The notes under the pieces: generated by a model | What the model was told of the DNA's origin: nothing | Seen by the model: only the letters and a program-made list of their open reading frames with translations | Database searches by the model: none | Translations under genes and position numbers: made by a program | Shown here: positions 15,494 to 22,170 of the stretch, one piece after another | Numbering within the stretch: position 1 is the first letter of the stretch | Layout: each line of letters starts with the position of its first letter | DNA from: DATEOR01 sp035296905 | Lineage (GTDB): Bacteria > Actinomycetota > Thermoleophilia > Gaiellales > Gaiellaceae | NCBI GenBank assembly: GCA_035296905.1 | Contig: DATHAA010000053.1 | Coordinates: 1 to 29,462 of the forward strand | Length of the DNA: 29,462 bases | Reading direction: 5' to 3'

Positions 15494-16198
15494 ATGGCCC
15501 TTCGGATCGAAGAGCTCGCCAAGACCATCGACTGCACCCTCCTCGACCCTCGCGCGGGTCTGCAGGAGATCGAGGCCGTGTGCCAGACGGCCCGCGAGTT
15601 GCACCTCGCGTCGCTCTGCGTCCTGCCGAAGCACGTCGGCCCTGCGGCCGAGCACCTGCGCGGCTCGGACGTGAAGGTGTGCGCGGTGGTCGGTTATCCG
15701 GAGGGCGGCGCTGCGGCCAAGGCGAAGGTCGCGGAGGCCGAGCGCTGCCTCGACGAGGGGGCAGGGGAGCTCGAGTTCGCGCTGGACGTGCGGGCGATGC
15801 TCGCGCTCGACTTCGCGCTCGTCCGGGACGAGCTGACCGCGTTCGCGCGCACCGTCCGGATGCGCACCGCCAACGGCGGGCGAGGATCGGTGACCCTGAA
15901 GGCGATCATCGGGACAGGGCGTCTTGACGACAAGCGCAAGAAGCTCGCGTGCAAGATCGTCGAGATCGCGGAGGTCGATTTCGCGCAGACGAGCGCAAAC
16001 GGCGCGCCTGCAACGGTTCACGACGTCGAGCTCCTGCGCGACTACCTCCCCGAGTCCGTAGGTGTTAAGGCCTCCGGCGGGGTCGAGACGCTCGACGACG
16101 CGCTCGCCATGATCAACGCAGGCGCCGGCAGGATCGGCTCTCCCTTTGCGCTCGAGATCGTCACGTACGCCGCGGGCCTCGACCGCGTCTCTTCGTGA
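15494..16198 (+). CDS. DeoC-like protein lacking the Schiff-base lysine
   Basis: A 234-residue paralogue of deoxyribose-phosphate aldolase. The family frame is clear: IDCTLLDP (DxTLL), VCAVVGYPEGG, LKAIIGTGRL, GVKASGGVETLDDALAMINAGAGRIGS. The second catalytic lysine is kept (K192), but the segment that is DFIKTSTG in the neighbouring enzyme reads DFAQTSANG, putting Q165 where the Schiff-base Lys should be, and the acidic partner (EIDM) is ELEF, so Asp becomes Glu. Aldolase activity by the known mechanism is therefore not expected. It could be a regulatory or structural partner of the active DeoC, or have a different activity. No ribosome site is seen at ATG 15494. Its stop overlaps the next start (GTGA). 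Confidence 0.85.
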   Translation: MALRIEELAKTIDCTLLDPRAGLQEIEAVCQTARELHLASLCVLPKHVGPAAEHLRGSDVKVCAVVGYPEGGAAAKAKVAEAERCLDEGAGELEFALDVRAMLALDFALVRDELTAFARTVRMRTANGGRGSVTLKAIIGTGRLDDKRKKLACKIVEIAEVDFAQTSANGAPATVHDVELLRDYLPESVGVKASGGVETLDDALAMINAGAGRIGSPFALEIVTYAAGLDRVSS

Positions 16199-16782
16199 GC
16201 CGCTTCCGCCAGGCGATCTCCGAGGGCGACGGCATTTCCGTCGTGCCCGTCCTGCAGGGCGCGGTGGAGGACCTCGCCGCGCTCGCGGAGGAGGCGGGAG
16301 CCGAGGCGGTTGCGGTGGATCTGGCCGACGTCGAGCGGGTCCGAGCGAGCACCTCCCTGGCAGTTCTCGTGCGGGGAGGCGACCCGAACGAGGCGTCCGC
16401 CTCCGGCGCCGACGCCTGGATCGTCCCGTTCTCCGACGAGGCGGAAGCCGTGGTCGCCCGCGCCCGCGCACTCGATCTCGACTGCGCCGTCGAGGTGCGC
16501 GACGAGGAGACCCTGGAGGAGGCCCTCGAGCGAGTCGACCCTGACATCGTGCTCATCTCGGAGCGCGGCCTCGACGACGACGAGGAAGATCTCGAGCGGA
16601 CGCTCGACCTCCTCGCCGACGTACCGGCGGGGAAGCTCGTCATCTCGGAGGCGCGGGTGAACGCCCGCGAGCAGGTCGTGGCGCTCGAAAACGCGGGCGT
16701 CGACGCCATCCTGGTCGGAGCTGAGTTCCTGCAGGGCTCGGCCGACTTTGCCTCGGCGCTCGCCGAGCTGACCGGCCGCTAG
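16195..16782 (+). CDS. Shortened indole-3-glycerol-phosphate synthase-like (TrpC-like) barrel protein, probably not a functional TrpC
   Basis: 195 residues against about 260 for TrpC. It keeps the outline of the TrpC barrel: FRQAISEGDG at the start, ASGADAWIVPFSDE, LDLDCAVEVRDEETLEEAL (E100, the strand-6 Glu), SEARVNAREQVVALENAGVDAILVGAEFL (phosphate-site end). Key catalytic parts are gone or altered: no EIKxxSPS segment, KDF is replaced by VRGGDP, the INNR motif reads LISERGL, and SESGI reads SEARV. No other trp gene is nearby. It overlaps the DeoC-like gene by 4 bases (GTG start), so it belongs to the same transcript as a third degenerate barrel/enzyme paralogue. Function unknown. Its stop TAG shares CTAG with the convergent lipoprotein gene. 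Confidence 0.72.
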   Translation: MSRFRQAISEGDGISVVPVLQGAVEDLAALAEEAGAEAVAVDLADVERVRASTSLAVLVRGGDPNEASASGADAWIVPFSDEAEAVVARARALDLDCAVEVRDEETLEEALERVDPDIVLISERGLDDDEEDLERTLDLLADVPAGKLVISEARVNAREQVVALENAGVDAILVGAEFLQGSADFASALAELTGR

Positions 16783-17354
16783 CCGGTCGTCGTCGTGAAC
16801 ATCTGGTCCGGCCGGGGCTCCAGGCCGAGCGCGATCGCGAGCGCGTGGTCTGCGCGCCTGATCGCGAGCTCGCCCTTGACCGCGAGGTCGGCCGACTCCT
16901 TCGCGACGTCGTCGAGTTCGTTCTTCCTCGTCTCGAGGAACGGGTCGTCGAGGGCAATCTCGAGCTCCTTGGCGACGAGGGCGAGGCTCGAGCGGCTGAC
17001 TTGAAGTCCGCCGGTGAGCTGCTTCGCATGTGCAGAGACCGAGTCGATCTCCGCGAGCCCCTGTGCCGCCTCGAGCTCCGCAGCGATGAGGTCGTCGATT
17101 TCCTCGACCGCATCCTGGCCGCGCTGGGCCGCCGCGAGCACCGCCTCGCGGTCCTGGGCCTGCGCCGCGGTCGAGATGTCGCGGAAGGCGAGCCGGAGCT
17201 CCTCTTCGGCGTCCGTTCTGGAGTCTTCGGCCGTGCGGTAGGCGTTGTAGAGGGACCGCGCATGAGCCTCGTGATCAGTACCGCCGCACGCGGTTGCCAG
17301 ATACCCGCAGGCGACAGTTGCGAGAGCCGCGAAAGCTGCGATTTTCGGCTTCAC
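16779..17354 (-). CDS. Putative lipoprotein, helical, unknown function
   Basis: 191 residues from a GTG start. The N-terminus MKPKIAAFAALATVACGYLATACGG has a short charged head, a hydrophobic core and a lipobox-like end with C23, so export and lipidation are likely. The mature part is almost all helical and rich in Ala, Glu and Asp (for example AEEELRLAFRDISTAAQAQD and DAVEEIDDLIAAELEAAQGL), suggesting a helical bundle or coiled coil. No enzyme motif is visible and no family is recognised. It is convergent with the TrpC-like gene, their stops sharing the tetranucleotide CTAG, and divergent from the next lipoprotein gene. A candidate -10 (TACCCT on the minus strand, plus-strand 17363-17368) lies 8 bases before the start. 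Confidence 0.75.
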   Translation of the reverse strand: MKPKIAAFAALATVACGYLATACGGTDHEAHARSLYNAYRTAEDSRTDAEEELRLAFRDISTAAQAQDREAVLAAAQRGQDAVEEIDDLIAAELEAAQGLAEIDSVSAHAKQLTGGLQVSRSSLALVAKELEIALDDPFLETRKNELDDVAKESADLAVKGELAIRRADHALAIALGLEPRPDQMFTTTTG

Positions 17355-17407
17355 GGCGACCGAGGGTATCGATCAACCCGCCGTCGGGTGTCTGGCATCA
17401 TGGGTTC
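17355..17407. promoter_or_regulatory. Divergent promoter region between two lipoprotein genes
   Basis: These 53 bases separate two GTG starts on opposite strands. Minus strand: TACCCT (17363-17368) 8 bases before its start. Plus strand: CATCAT (17396-17401), a poor -10, 6 bases before its start. Neither gene has a ribosome site, in line with leaderless transcripts. No -35 or palindromic operator is evident. Confidence 0.4.
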
Positions 17408-18028
17408 GTGAATCGCGCGTTCCTCTGGGCACTTGCGGCCGCCCTCGCCCTCGTTCTCGTGTCGTTCGCGGCCGTGGGCTGCGGCGGCTCTGCGTCGGCC
17501 GAGCCGCCGCATTCGACCACGACGGCCGCGGCCGAGCCGACGTGCCCCCCTGCGCTCGCACGCGGCTGGCAGAAGCTCGCCGACCAGATCGATGCGGGCG
17601 TCTACTGCCCGAGCTGGCTTCCCGACCCCCTCGTCGGCCGGATCGGCGGCCAATGGGAGGGCATTCACTCCGTCACGAAGGAAGACAGCTATCTCGTCGG
17701 CTTCATCTGGTTCGAGCGCGGCGCCGGCGAAGTGCACGTGAACCTGCGCGGCTACCCGGGTGAGACCAAGGTGCCGACATGCAACGGCAAGCCATGCTTC
17801 AGCGGCGAGCGGGGAACGCGGGAGGTCGCCGGCAGGACCGTCGACGTCTACACGGTCAACCGCGGAGCCGACACGTGGCACGTCCTCTATGCCTGGAAGG
17901 ACAAAGGGTCGCTCTACTCGGTCAGCCAGCACGTCGTGCCCGAGCTCGGCCTCTCATACGGCCTGGTGGTGAAGTATCTCGATCGGATCATGGCCGGCCT
18001 CGTGAAGATCGAGCCGCAGCAGTCCTGA
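17408..18028 (+). CDS. Putative lipoprotein, unknown function
   Basis: 206 residues from GTG 17408. The N-terminus VNRAFLWALAAALALVLVSF and following AAVGCGG form a lipoprotein signal with Cys 24, then a Ser/Thr/Pro linker. The mature domain has four cysteines (TCPPALARGW, VYCPSW, PTCNGKPCF) that could form disulfides outside the membrane, and strands such as SYLVGFIWFERGAGEVHVNL and TWHVLYAWKDKGSLYSVSQH ending in LDRIMAGLVKIEP. No family is recognised. Its frame is open 114 bases further upstream but that would remove the signal peptide from the N-terminus and cross the divergent promoter. It is 1 base away from the Tat-exported protein gene, suggesting joint expression and a shared extracytoplasmic site. 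Confidence 0.78.
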   Translation: MNRAFLWALAAALALVLVSFAAVGCGGSASAEPPHSTTTAAAEPTCPPALARGWQKLADQIDAGVYCPSWLPDPLVGRIGGQWEGIHSVTKEDSYLVGFIWFERGAGEVHVNLRGYPGETKVPTCNGKPCFSGERGTREVAGRTVDVYTVNRGADTWHVLYAWKDKGSLYSVSQHVVPELGLSYGLVVKYLDRIMAGLVKIEPQQS

Positions 18029-18029
18029 C

Positions 18030-19442
18030 GTGCGCCTGACCAGGAGGCAGTTCGTCGCGGGCGGCGCGGCGGCCCTCGGTGCAGCGGGGATCTACGAGCT
18101 GGTCGACCGTTTCGCCACGGCGCCCGAGCGCGAGAGCACGCGCGTCCTCCCGTCCGAGCAGCACGTTCTCGGCCGGCCGCAGGTGATCGTGGACAACGGC
18201 GTCGAGGTCGTCGTGCCGCCGCTCCACCACGAAGTCGTCACGGCCAGGCTGAACGTGAAGCCGACCGCCGCCGCACTGGCCGAGGCGCGCGCGACGCTGA
18301 GCGAGACGCTGCAGGAGCTCGACGCCCGCTACGAGCCCGCGCCGAAGGGGCTGTCGATCAGCCTCGGCTGGGGGCTTCCCTATTTCACGCGCTACGTCCC
18401 CGCCCTGGCGGAGGAGCACCTTCCGGTGGACGTGCGTGCCTCGAAGGCGGCGGGCGCGCAGGTCCGAGGGCTGATCGACGCGATCCGCTTCCCGAGCGAC
18501 CCGGAGGACCTCATCCTCGAGGACAATGACGTCGCCATCTTCCTGCGAAGCGACAGCATGGATTTCATCGCCGACGGGTCGGCGAGCCTCTTCGACGAAG
18601 CGAAGGGGCTCTTCTCGATCACGAGCATCCGCCGGGGCTTCGCGGGCGGCGGCTTCGACGGGAGCCAGAGCCTGCCCAAGCAGATGGCGATGGCGGCGGG
18701 GATCGGCGGCGCGGAGCTCATCCCTGACACGGCCGAGCTCTTCCTCGGCTTCACCTCGACGCAAAAGGCTGGTCTCGGCCCGCCCGGGATCGCCAACTTC
18801 GAGACCTTGCCCGGGTACACCGACCAGTTCCCCGACGGCTACTTCCTCGGGGGAACGGCGATGCACCTCTCGCACCTCTTCGAGGACGTCGAGGCGTGGT
18901 ACCTGAACTTCGACTTCCCCGAGCGCGTGGCGACGACGTTCAAGCCGGGGCTGGACGTGGACGAGGGCACGCAGACGGTGCCCCAGGAAGCCGAGGACGC
19001 GAACGGCTCGAAGGCAGTCGAGCGGGACGCCGAACGTTACGACGCCGTCGGTCACAGCTCTGTGATGCAGCCGGCCTCGCGCCTGCAGGCGGACGTGACG
19101 GGAAACGACGGCATCGTCTATCCGAAGGGGACGGCGATCCCGCAGCGCGCCGACTTCAACACGCTCGACAACCCGTTCTTCTGGAGCGCGCGCCCGGCCG
19201 TGGACGGCCAGGGGGACGACCCCGCGGCCGGCCTCCACTTCGTCGTCTTCACGCCGACGAGCGACGACTTCCACCGCACGCGGCTCGCGATGGACGGGAT
19301 TCTCCCGGACGGCACGAGCATTCCGCTCCATCCGCGCTCGCGGGGGCAGGGCTTCAACTCGATCCTGCAGACGACGCACCGGCAAAACTTCCTCGTCCCG
19401 CCGCGGCGCAACCGCTCATTCCCGCTCTCCGAGCTCCTCTAG
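18030..19442 (+). CDS. Tat-exported DyP-type peroxidase-like protein
   Basis: 470 residues from GTG 18030. The N-terminus MRLTRRQFVAGGAAALGAAG is a twin-arginine signal (TRRQFV), so the protein is exported folded, often with a cofactor. A divergent DyP fold is suggested by GGGFDGSQSL (about 206-215, like the GxxDG region), GHSSVMQPASRL with H342 as candidate heme ligand followed by a downstream Arg, and GLHFVVFTPTSDDFHRTRLAMDG near the end, which resembles the closing DyP strand-helix. The match is by eye and the distal Asp/Arg pair is not certain, so it may be an inactive or differently used member, such as a DUF-level Tat family. It lies directly downstream of the lipoprotein gene and ends 1 base before the convergent phosphofructokinase. 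Confidence 0.6.
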   Translation: MRLTRRQFVAGGAAALGAAGIYELVDRFATAPERESTRVLPSEQHVLGRPQVIVDNGVEVVVPPLHHEVVTARLNVKPTAAALAEARATLSETLQELDARYEPAPKGLSISLGWGLPYFTRYVPALAEEHLPVDVRASKAAGAQVRGLIDAIRFPSDPEDLILEDNDVAIFLRSDSMDFIADGSASLFDEAKGLFSITSIRRGFAGGGFDGSQSLPKQMAMAAGIGGAELIPDTAELFLGFTSTQKAGLGPPGIANFETLPGYTDQFPDGYFLGGTAMHLSHLFEDVEAWYLNFDFPERVATTFKPGLDVDEGTQTVPQEAEDANGSKAVERDAERYDAVGHSSVMQPASRLQADVTGNDGIVYPKGTAIPQRADFNTLDNPFFWSARPAVDGQGDDPAAGLHFVVFTPTSDDFHRTRLAMDGILPDGTSIPLHPRSRGQGFNSILQTTHRQNFLVPPRRNRSFPLSELL

Positions 19443-19443
19443 C

Positions 19444-20493
19444 TCAACCGAAGAAGGCTTTGGCGACGTCGAACCATGCGGGCGGGACCGTCTTGAGCTC
19501 CGCCACGGCGTCGGCCAGCGGTACGGCGACGATGTCGTCGCCCTGGAGCGCCGCCATCGTCCCGAAGTTTCCCTCCTCGACGAGATCGGCGGCCTTCAGG
19601 CCGTAGCGCGTCGCGAGGATGCGGTCGCGCGGAGTGGGGGAGCCGCCCCGCTGGACGTGGCCGAGCACGGTCACGCGGCTCTCGAAGCCTGTGCGCTCCT
19701 CGATCTCGCGTGCCAGTTGCTCGCCGACGCCGCCGAGCCGCACGTGTCCGAACTGGTCGGTCGCGGGCGCTTCTTGCGCCACCTGGCGTTTCTCGCCGGA
19801 CTTGTAGGTGAGCTCGTAGCCCTCGCTCACGACCACGATGGAGAAGTCCTTGCCCCGCTCGTGGCGGCGGCGCAGGTCGTCGCAGGCGTCCTCGACGGAG
19901 ACGGGCTGCTCGGGGATGAGGATGACGTCGGCGCCGCCCGCGATCCCGCTCATGACGGCGATCCAGCCGGTGTGGCGGCCCATCACCTCGACGACCATGA
20001 CGCGGTTGTGCGACTCCGCGGTCGTGTGCAGGCGGTCGATCGCCTCCGTGGCGATGAAGACCGCGGTGTCGAAGCCGAACGTGTAGTCGGTCGCGGAAAG
20101 GTCGTTGTCGATCGTCTTCGGCACGCCGACGACAGGAAGGTCGTGCTCGGCGAAGAGCCGTGAGGCGACCCCGAGCGTGTCCTCGCCGCCGATCGCGACG
20201 AGTGCGTCGAGGCTCTGGGCACGGAAGTTGTCGAGCACCTTCTCGACGCCGCCGTCGGTCTTGTACGGATTGGTGCGCGTGGTGCCGAGGATCGTCCCGC
20301 CGCGCGGAAGGATTCCCGAGATCTCCCGCGGCCCCAGCTCCATGAAGTGCCCGTCGACGAGGCCGCGCCAGCCCTCGCGAATTCCCAGGATCGACTGCCC
20401 GCGCGTGAGCGAGCGTCGCGTGACCGCTCGGATGACTGCGTTCAGGCCAGGGCAATCCCCTCCGCCTGTCAGCACTCCGACCTTCTTCGCCAT
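19444..20493 (-). CDS. pfkA: 6-phosphofructokinase, predicted pyrophosphate-dependent
   Basis: 349 residues of the PfkA superfamily, acting at the fructose-6-phosphate / fructose-1,6-bisphosphate step. GGGDCPGLNAVIR at the N-terminus, PKTIDNDLSATDYTFGFDTA with catalytic D129, MGRHTGW and GHVQRGGSPTPRDR are present. The phosphoryl-donor positions are informative: IGGEDT has D105 where ATP enzymes have Gly (E. coli 104), and K126 where they have Gly (E. coli 124). Asp and Lys there are the known hallmark of PPi-PFK, and the sequence style matches the actinobacterial PPi-PFK clade. The reaction would then be reversible and could serve gluconeogenesis. Upstream on the same strand is tRNA-Leu; no clear promoter was seen in the 72 bases between. 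Confidence 0.93.
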   Translation of the reverse strand: MAKKVGVLTGGGDCPGLNAVIRAVTRRSLTRGQSILGIREGWRGLVDGHFMELGPREISGILPRGGTILGTTRTNPYKTDGGVEKVLDNFRAQSLDALVAIGGEDTLGVASRLFAEHDLPVVGVPKTIDNDLSATDYTFGFDTAVFIATEAIDRLHTTAESHNRVMVVEVMGRHTGWIAVMSGIAGGADVILIPEQPVSVEDACDDLRRRHERGKDFSIVVVSEGYELTYKSGEKRQVAQEAPATDQFGHVRLGGVGEQLAREIEERTGFESRVTVLGHVQRGGSPTPRDRILATRYGLKAADLVEEGNFGTMAALQGDDIVAVPLADAVAELKTVPPAWFDVAKAFFG

Positions 20494-20565
20494 CGGTCTA
20501 ACTTCGGGCTTGGCCGGTCGTCTTTTGCCTCAAACGTCTCGGGAGCTGCATGGAGGGGAGACTGA

Positions 20566-20650
20566 TGCCGAAGGCGGGAGTCGAACCCGCACGGGGCAAA
20601 GCCCCACTGGATTTTGAGTCCAGCGCGTCTTCCAGTTCCGCCACTTCGGC
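20566..20650 (-). tRNA. tRNA-Leu (anticodon CAA)
   Basis: An 85-base type II tRNA. The acceptor arms GCCGAAG and CTTCGGC pair perfectly with discriminator A. The anticodon stem CTGGA/TCCAG encloses the loop CTCAAAA, giving anticodon CAA (reads UUG). The long variable arm is GGGGC-TTT-GCCCC, and the T arm is GCGGG-TTCGACT-CCCGC. The 3' CCA is not encoded. On the minus strand TACCAT, 17 bases before the 5' end, may be its -10; downstream, GTCTC...GAGAC (plus 20536-20562) may form a weak stem. Confidence 0.96.
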
Positions 20651-20682
20651 AGAAGGCATCACCTGGGATGGTATCGGCACAG

Positions 20683-20711
20683 TTGCTGGACGTCCCTCAC
20701 GGCGTCATAAT
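20683..20711 (+). promoter_or_regulatory. Sigma-70-type promoter of livJ
   Basis: TTGCTG (20683-20688) and CATAAT (20706-20711) are separated by exactly 17 bases. This is the best conventional promoter in the window. It predicts transcription from about 20718, leaving a leader of about 115 bases before the TTG start of livJ. It overlaps the upstream region of the divergent tRNA-Leu gene. Confidence 0.62.
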
Positions 20712-20724
20712 GGCGCCCCACAAC

Positions 20725-20787
20725 GAGCGGCCCGGTTGGGCGTGAGACCATCCGCTCCAGCAAGTCCCTTCACGGCGAATGCTCGCC
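20725..20787 (+). promoter_or_regulatory. Structured 5' leader of livJ (two possible hairpins)
   Basis: GAGCGG (20725-20730) pairs with CCGCTC (20752-20757) around an inner CCC-GGTT-GGG; further on GGCGA (20774-20778) pairs with TCGCC (20783-20787) around ATGC. Neither is followed by a T-run, and no known riboswitch class is recognised. An effect on mRNA stability or amino-acid-dependent control is only a suggestion. Confidence 0.35.
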
Positions 20788-20832
20788 ATGAGCAGCGTCG
20801 AGAGAACAGTCCGGTCGAACGAGGAGGCGCAG

Positions 20833-22107
20833 TTGAGTAGAAGGAATCTATTGTCGGTACTGGTCTTGGTGCTCAGTACCCTGGCGCTCCTGGCCGCTGG
20901 ATGCGGCGGGGACGACAGCGGCACGAGTGGCGGGACCGGCGGCGGCGAGACGGACGGCGGCGGCGAAGCCGTCAAGATCGTCTCCGACCTGCCGCTGCAG
21001 GGTTCGTCGGCAGCTCAGACGGAAAGCATGAACAACGCGATCCAGCTCTACCTCGAGTCGATCGGTGGCAAGGCCGGGGACTTCACCATCTCGTTCGAGG
21101 CATTCGACGACTCGACCGCTGCAAAGGGAGCCTGGGACGAGGCCACGTGTGCGTCCAACGCGCGTCAGTACGTCGAGGACGAATCCATCCTCGGCGTGAT
21201 CGGGACGTTCAACTCGGGCTGTGCGCAAATCGAGGTACCGATCGCGAACGAGGCCTCGCTTGCGTACGTGAGCCCCGCCAACACGGCCGTCGGGCTCACC
21301 CACGAAGGCCCCGGCTCCACGCCTGGCGAGCCGGACAAGTACTACTCGAGCGGGACGCGGAACTACACACGCGTCGTCGCCTCCGACGACTTCCAGGGCG
21401 CGATCGACGCGGGCTACATGAAGGACAAGCTCGGCGTTACGAGCGTCTACATCCTGGACGACAAGGAGGCCTACGGCAAGGGCGTGGCAGACGGCTTCGA
21501 GATTGCGGCCAATGACATCGGCCTCAAGGTGGCCGGTCACACCGGTTGGGACGCGAACGCCCAGAACTACAAGGCGCTCATGACCCAGGTGAAAGCATCC
21601 GGTGCGGACGGCATCTACATCGGCGGCATCGCCTGCCTCAACGGCGGACAGCTGATCAAGGACAAGGTCTCCACGGTCGGGGACAACGACGCCGTCAAGC
21701 TGCTCGTTTCCGACGGTTTCGTGCTCGACTCCCTCTTCGACGAGGCGGGACCCGACAACCTCGCAGGCACGTACGGGAGCGCTCCGGTGCTTAACCCGGA
21801 GGACCTGACCGGCGCCGGCAAGGAGTTCCTCGACGCCTACGAGGCGAAGTACGGGTCGCCAGAGGTCTACACGGCCTACGCCGCCGCCGCTGCGCAGGCG
21901 CTCGTCGACGCGATCTCGCGGTCCGATGGTTCGCGCGAGGACGTGGTGGCGAAACTGTTCGAGACGAACATCACCGACGGCATCGTCGGCCCGATGTCGT
22001 TCAACGCGAACGGTGACCCGAAGGGTGGTCTCATTTCGATCTTCCAGGCCGAGGCAAGCGGCCCGCCCTGGAAGTTCATCGAGGCCAAGCAGTTGAGCGT
22101 TCAATAG
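20833..22107 (+). CDS. livJ: Branched-chain amino acid ABC transporter, substrate-binding lipoprotein
   Basis: 424 residues. TTG 20833 is chosen because GAGGAGG (20821-20827) lies 5 bases upstream and the product then starts MSRRNLLSVLVLVLSTLALL with lipobox AAGC (C24); an ATG at 20779 would bury the signal peptide. A Gly/Asp/Thr-rich linker leads into a type I periplasmic binding fold (Peripla_BP_6): VKIVSDLPLQGSSAAQTESM, DDSTAAKGAWDE, VIGTFNSGCAQIEVPIANEA, TSVYILDDKEAYGKGVADGF and YTAYAAAAAQALVDAI. This is the Leu/Ile/Val-type receptor, but the true ligand (branched-chain amino acids, amides, urea or others) cannot be read. The transporter genes follow after a strong hairpin. Confidence 0.93.
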   Translation: MSRRNLLSVLVLVLSTLALLAAGCGGDDSGTSGGTGGGETDGGGEAVKIVSDLPLQGSSAAQTESMNNAIQLYLESIGGKAGDFTISFEAFDDSTAAKGAWDEATCASNARQYVEDESILGVIGTFNSGCAQIEVPIANEASLAYVSPANTAVGLTHEGPGSTPGEPDKYYSSGTRNYTRVVASDDFQGAIDAGYMKDKLGVTSVYILDDKEAYGKGVADGFEIAANDIGLKVAGHTGWDANAQNYKALMTQVKASGADGIYIGGIACLNGGQLIKDKVSTVGDNDAVKLLVSDGFVLDSLFDEAGPDNLAGTYGSAPVLNPEDLTGAGKEFLDAYEAKYGSPEVYTAYAAAAAQALVDAISRSDGSREDVVAKLFETNITDGIVGPMSFNANGDPKGGLISIFQAEASGPPWKFIEAKQLSVQ

Positions 22108-22118
22108 TCGCTAGTCGA

Positions 22119-22150
22119 ACGAGAGGGCCGGTCTTGACCGGCCCTCTCGT
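22119..22150 (+). terminator. Near-perfect 15-bp hairpin after livJ (partial terminator)
   Basis: ACGAGAGGGCCGGTC (22119-22133) is the exact complement of GACCGGCCCTCTCGT (22136-22150), with TT between, followed by TTCCGT. Such a stem would end or attenuate transcription, or protect the livJ mRNA 3' end, giving more receptor than membrane parts. Confidence 0.82.
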
Positions 22151-22158
22151 TTCCGTCA

Positions 22159-22164
22159 TAACCT
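22159..22164 (+). promoter_or_regulatory. Candidate -10 box (TAACCT) for livHMGF
   Basis: TAACCT lies six bases before the GTG start of livH, right after the livJ hairpin. No ribosome site is seen before the GTG, as expected for a leaderless transcript. The -35 position would fall inside the hairpin and shows no consensus. Confidence 0.45.
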
Positions 22165-22170
22165 CGGCCT

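Noticed and set aside
20712..20832. A known riboswitch class or T-box in the livJ leader
   Set aside because: No conserved core such as a T-box, SAM or lysine riboswitch motif can be recognised; only two simple hairpins are seen.
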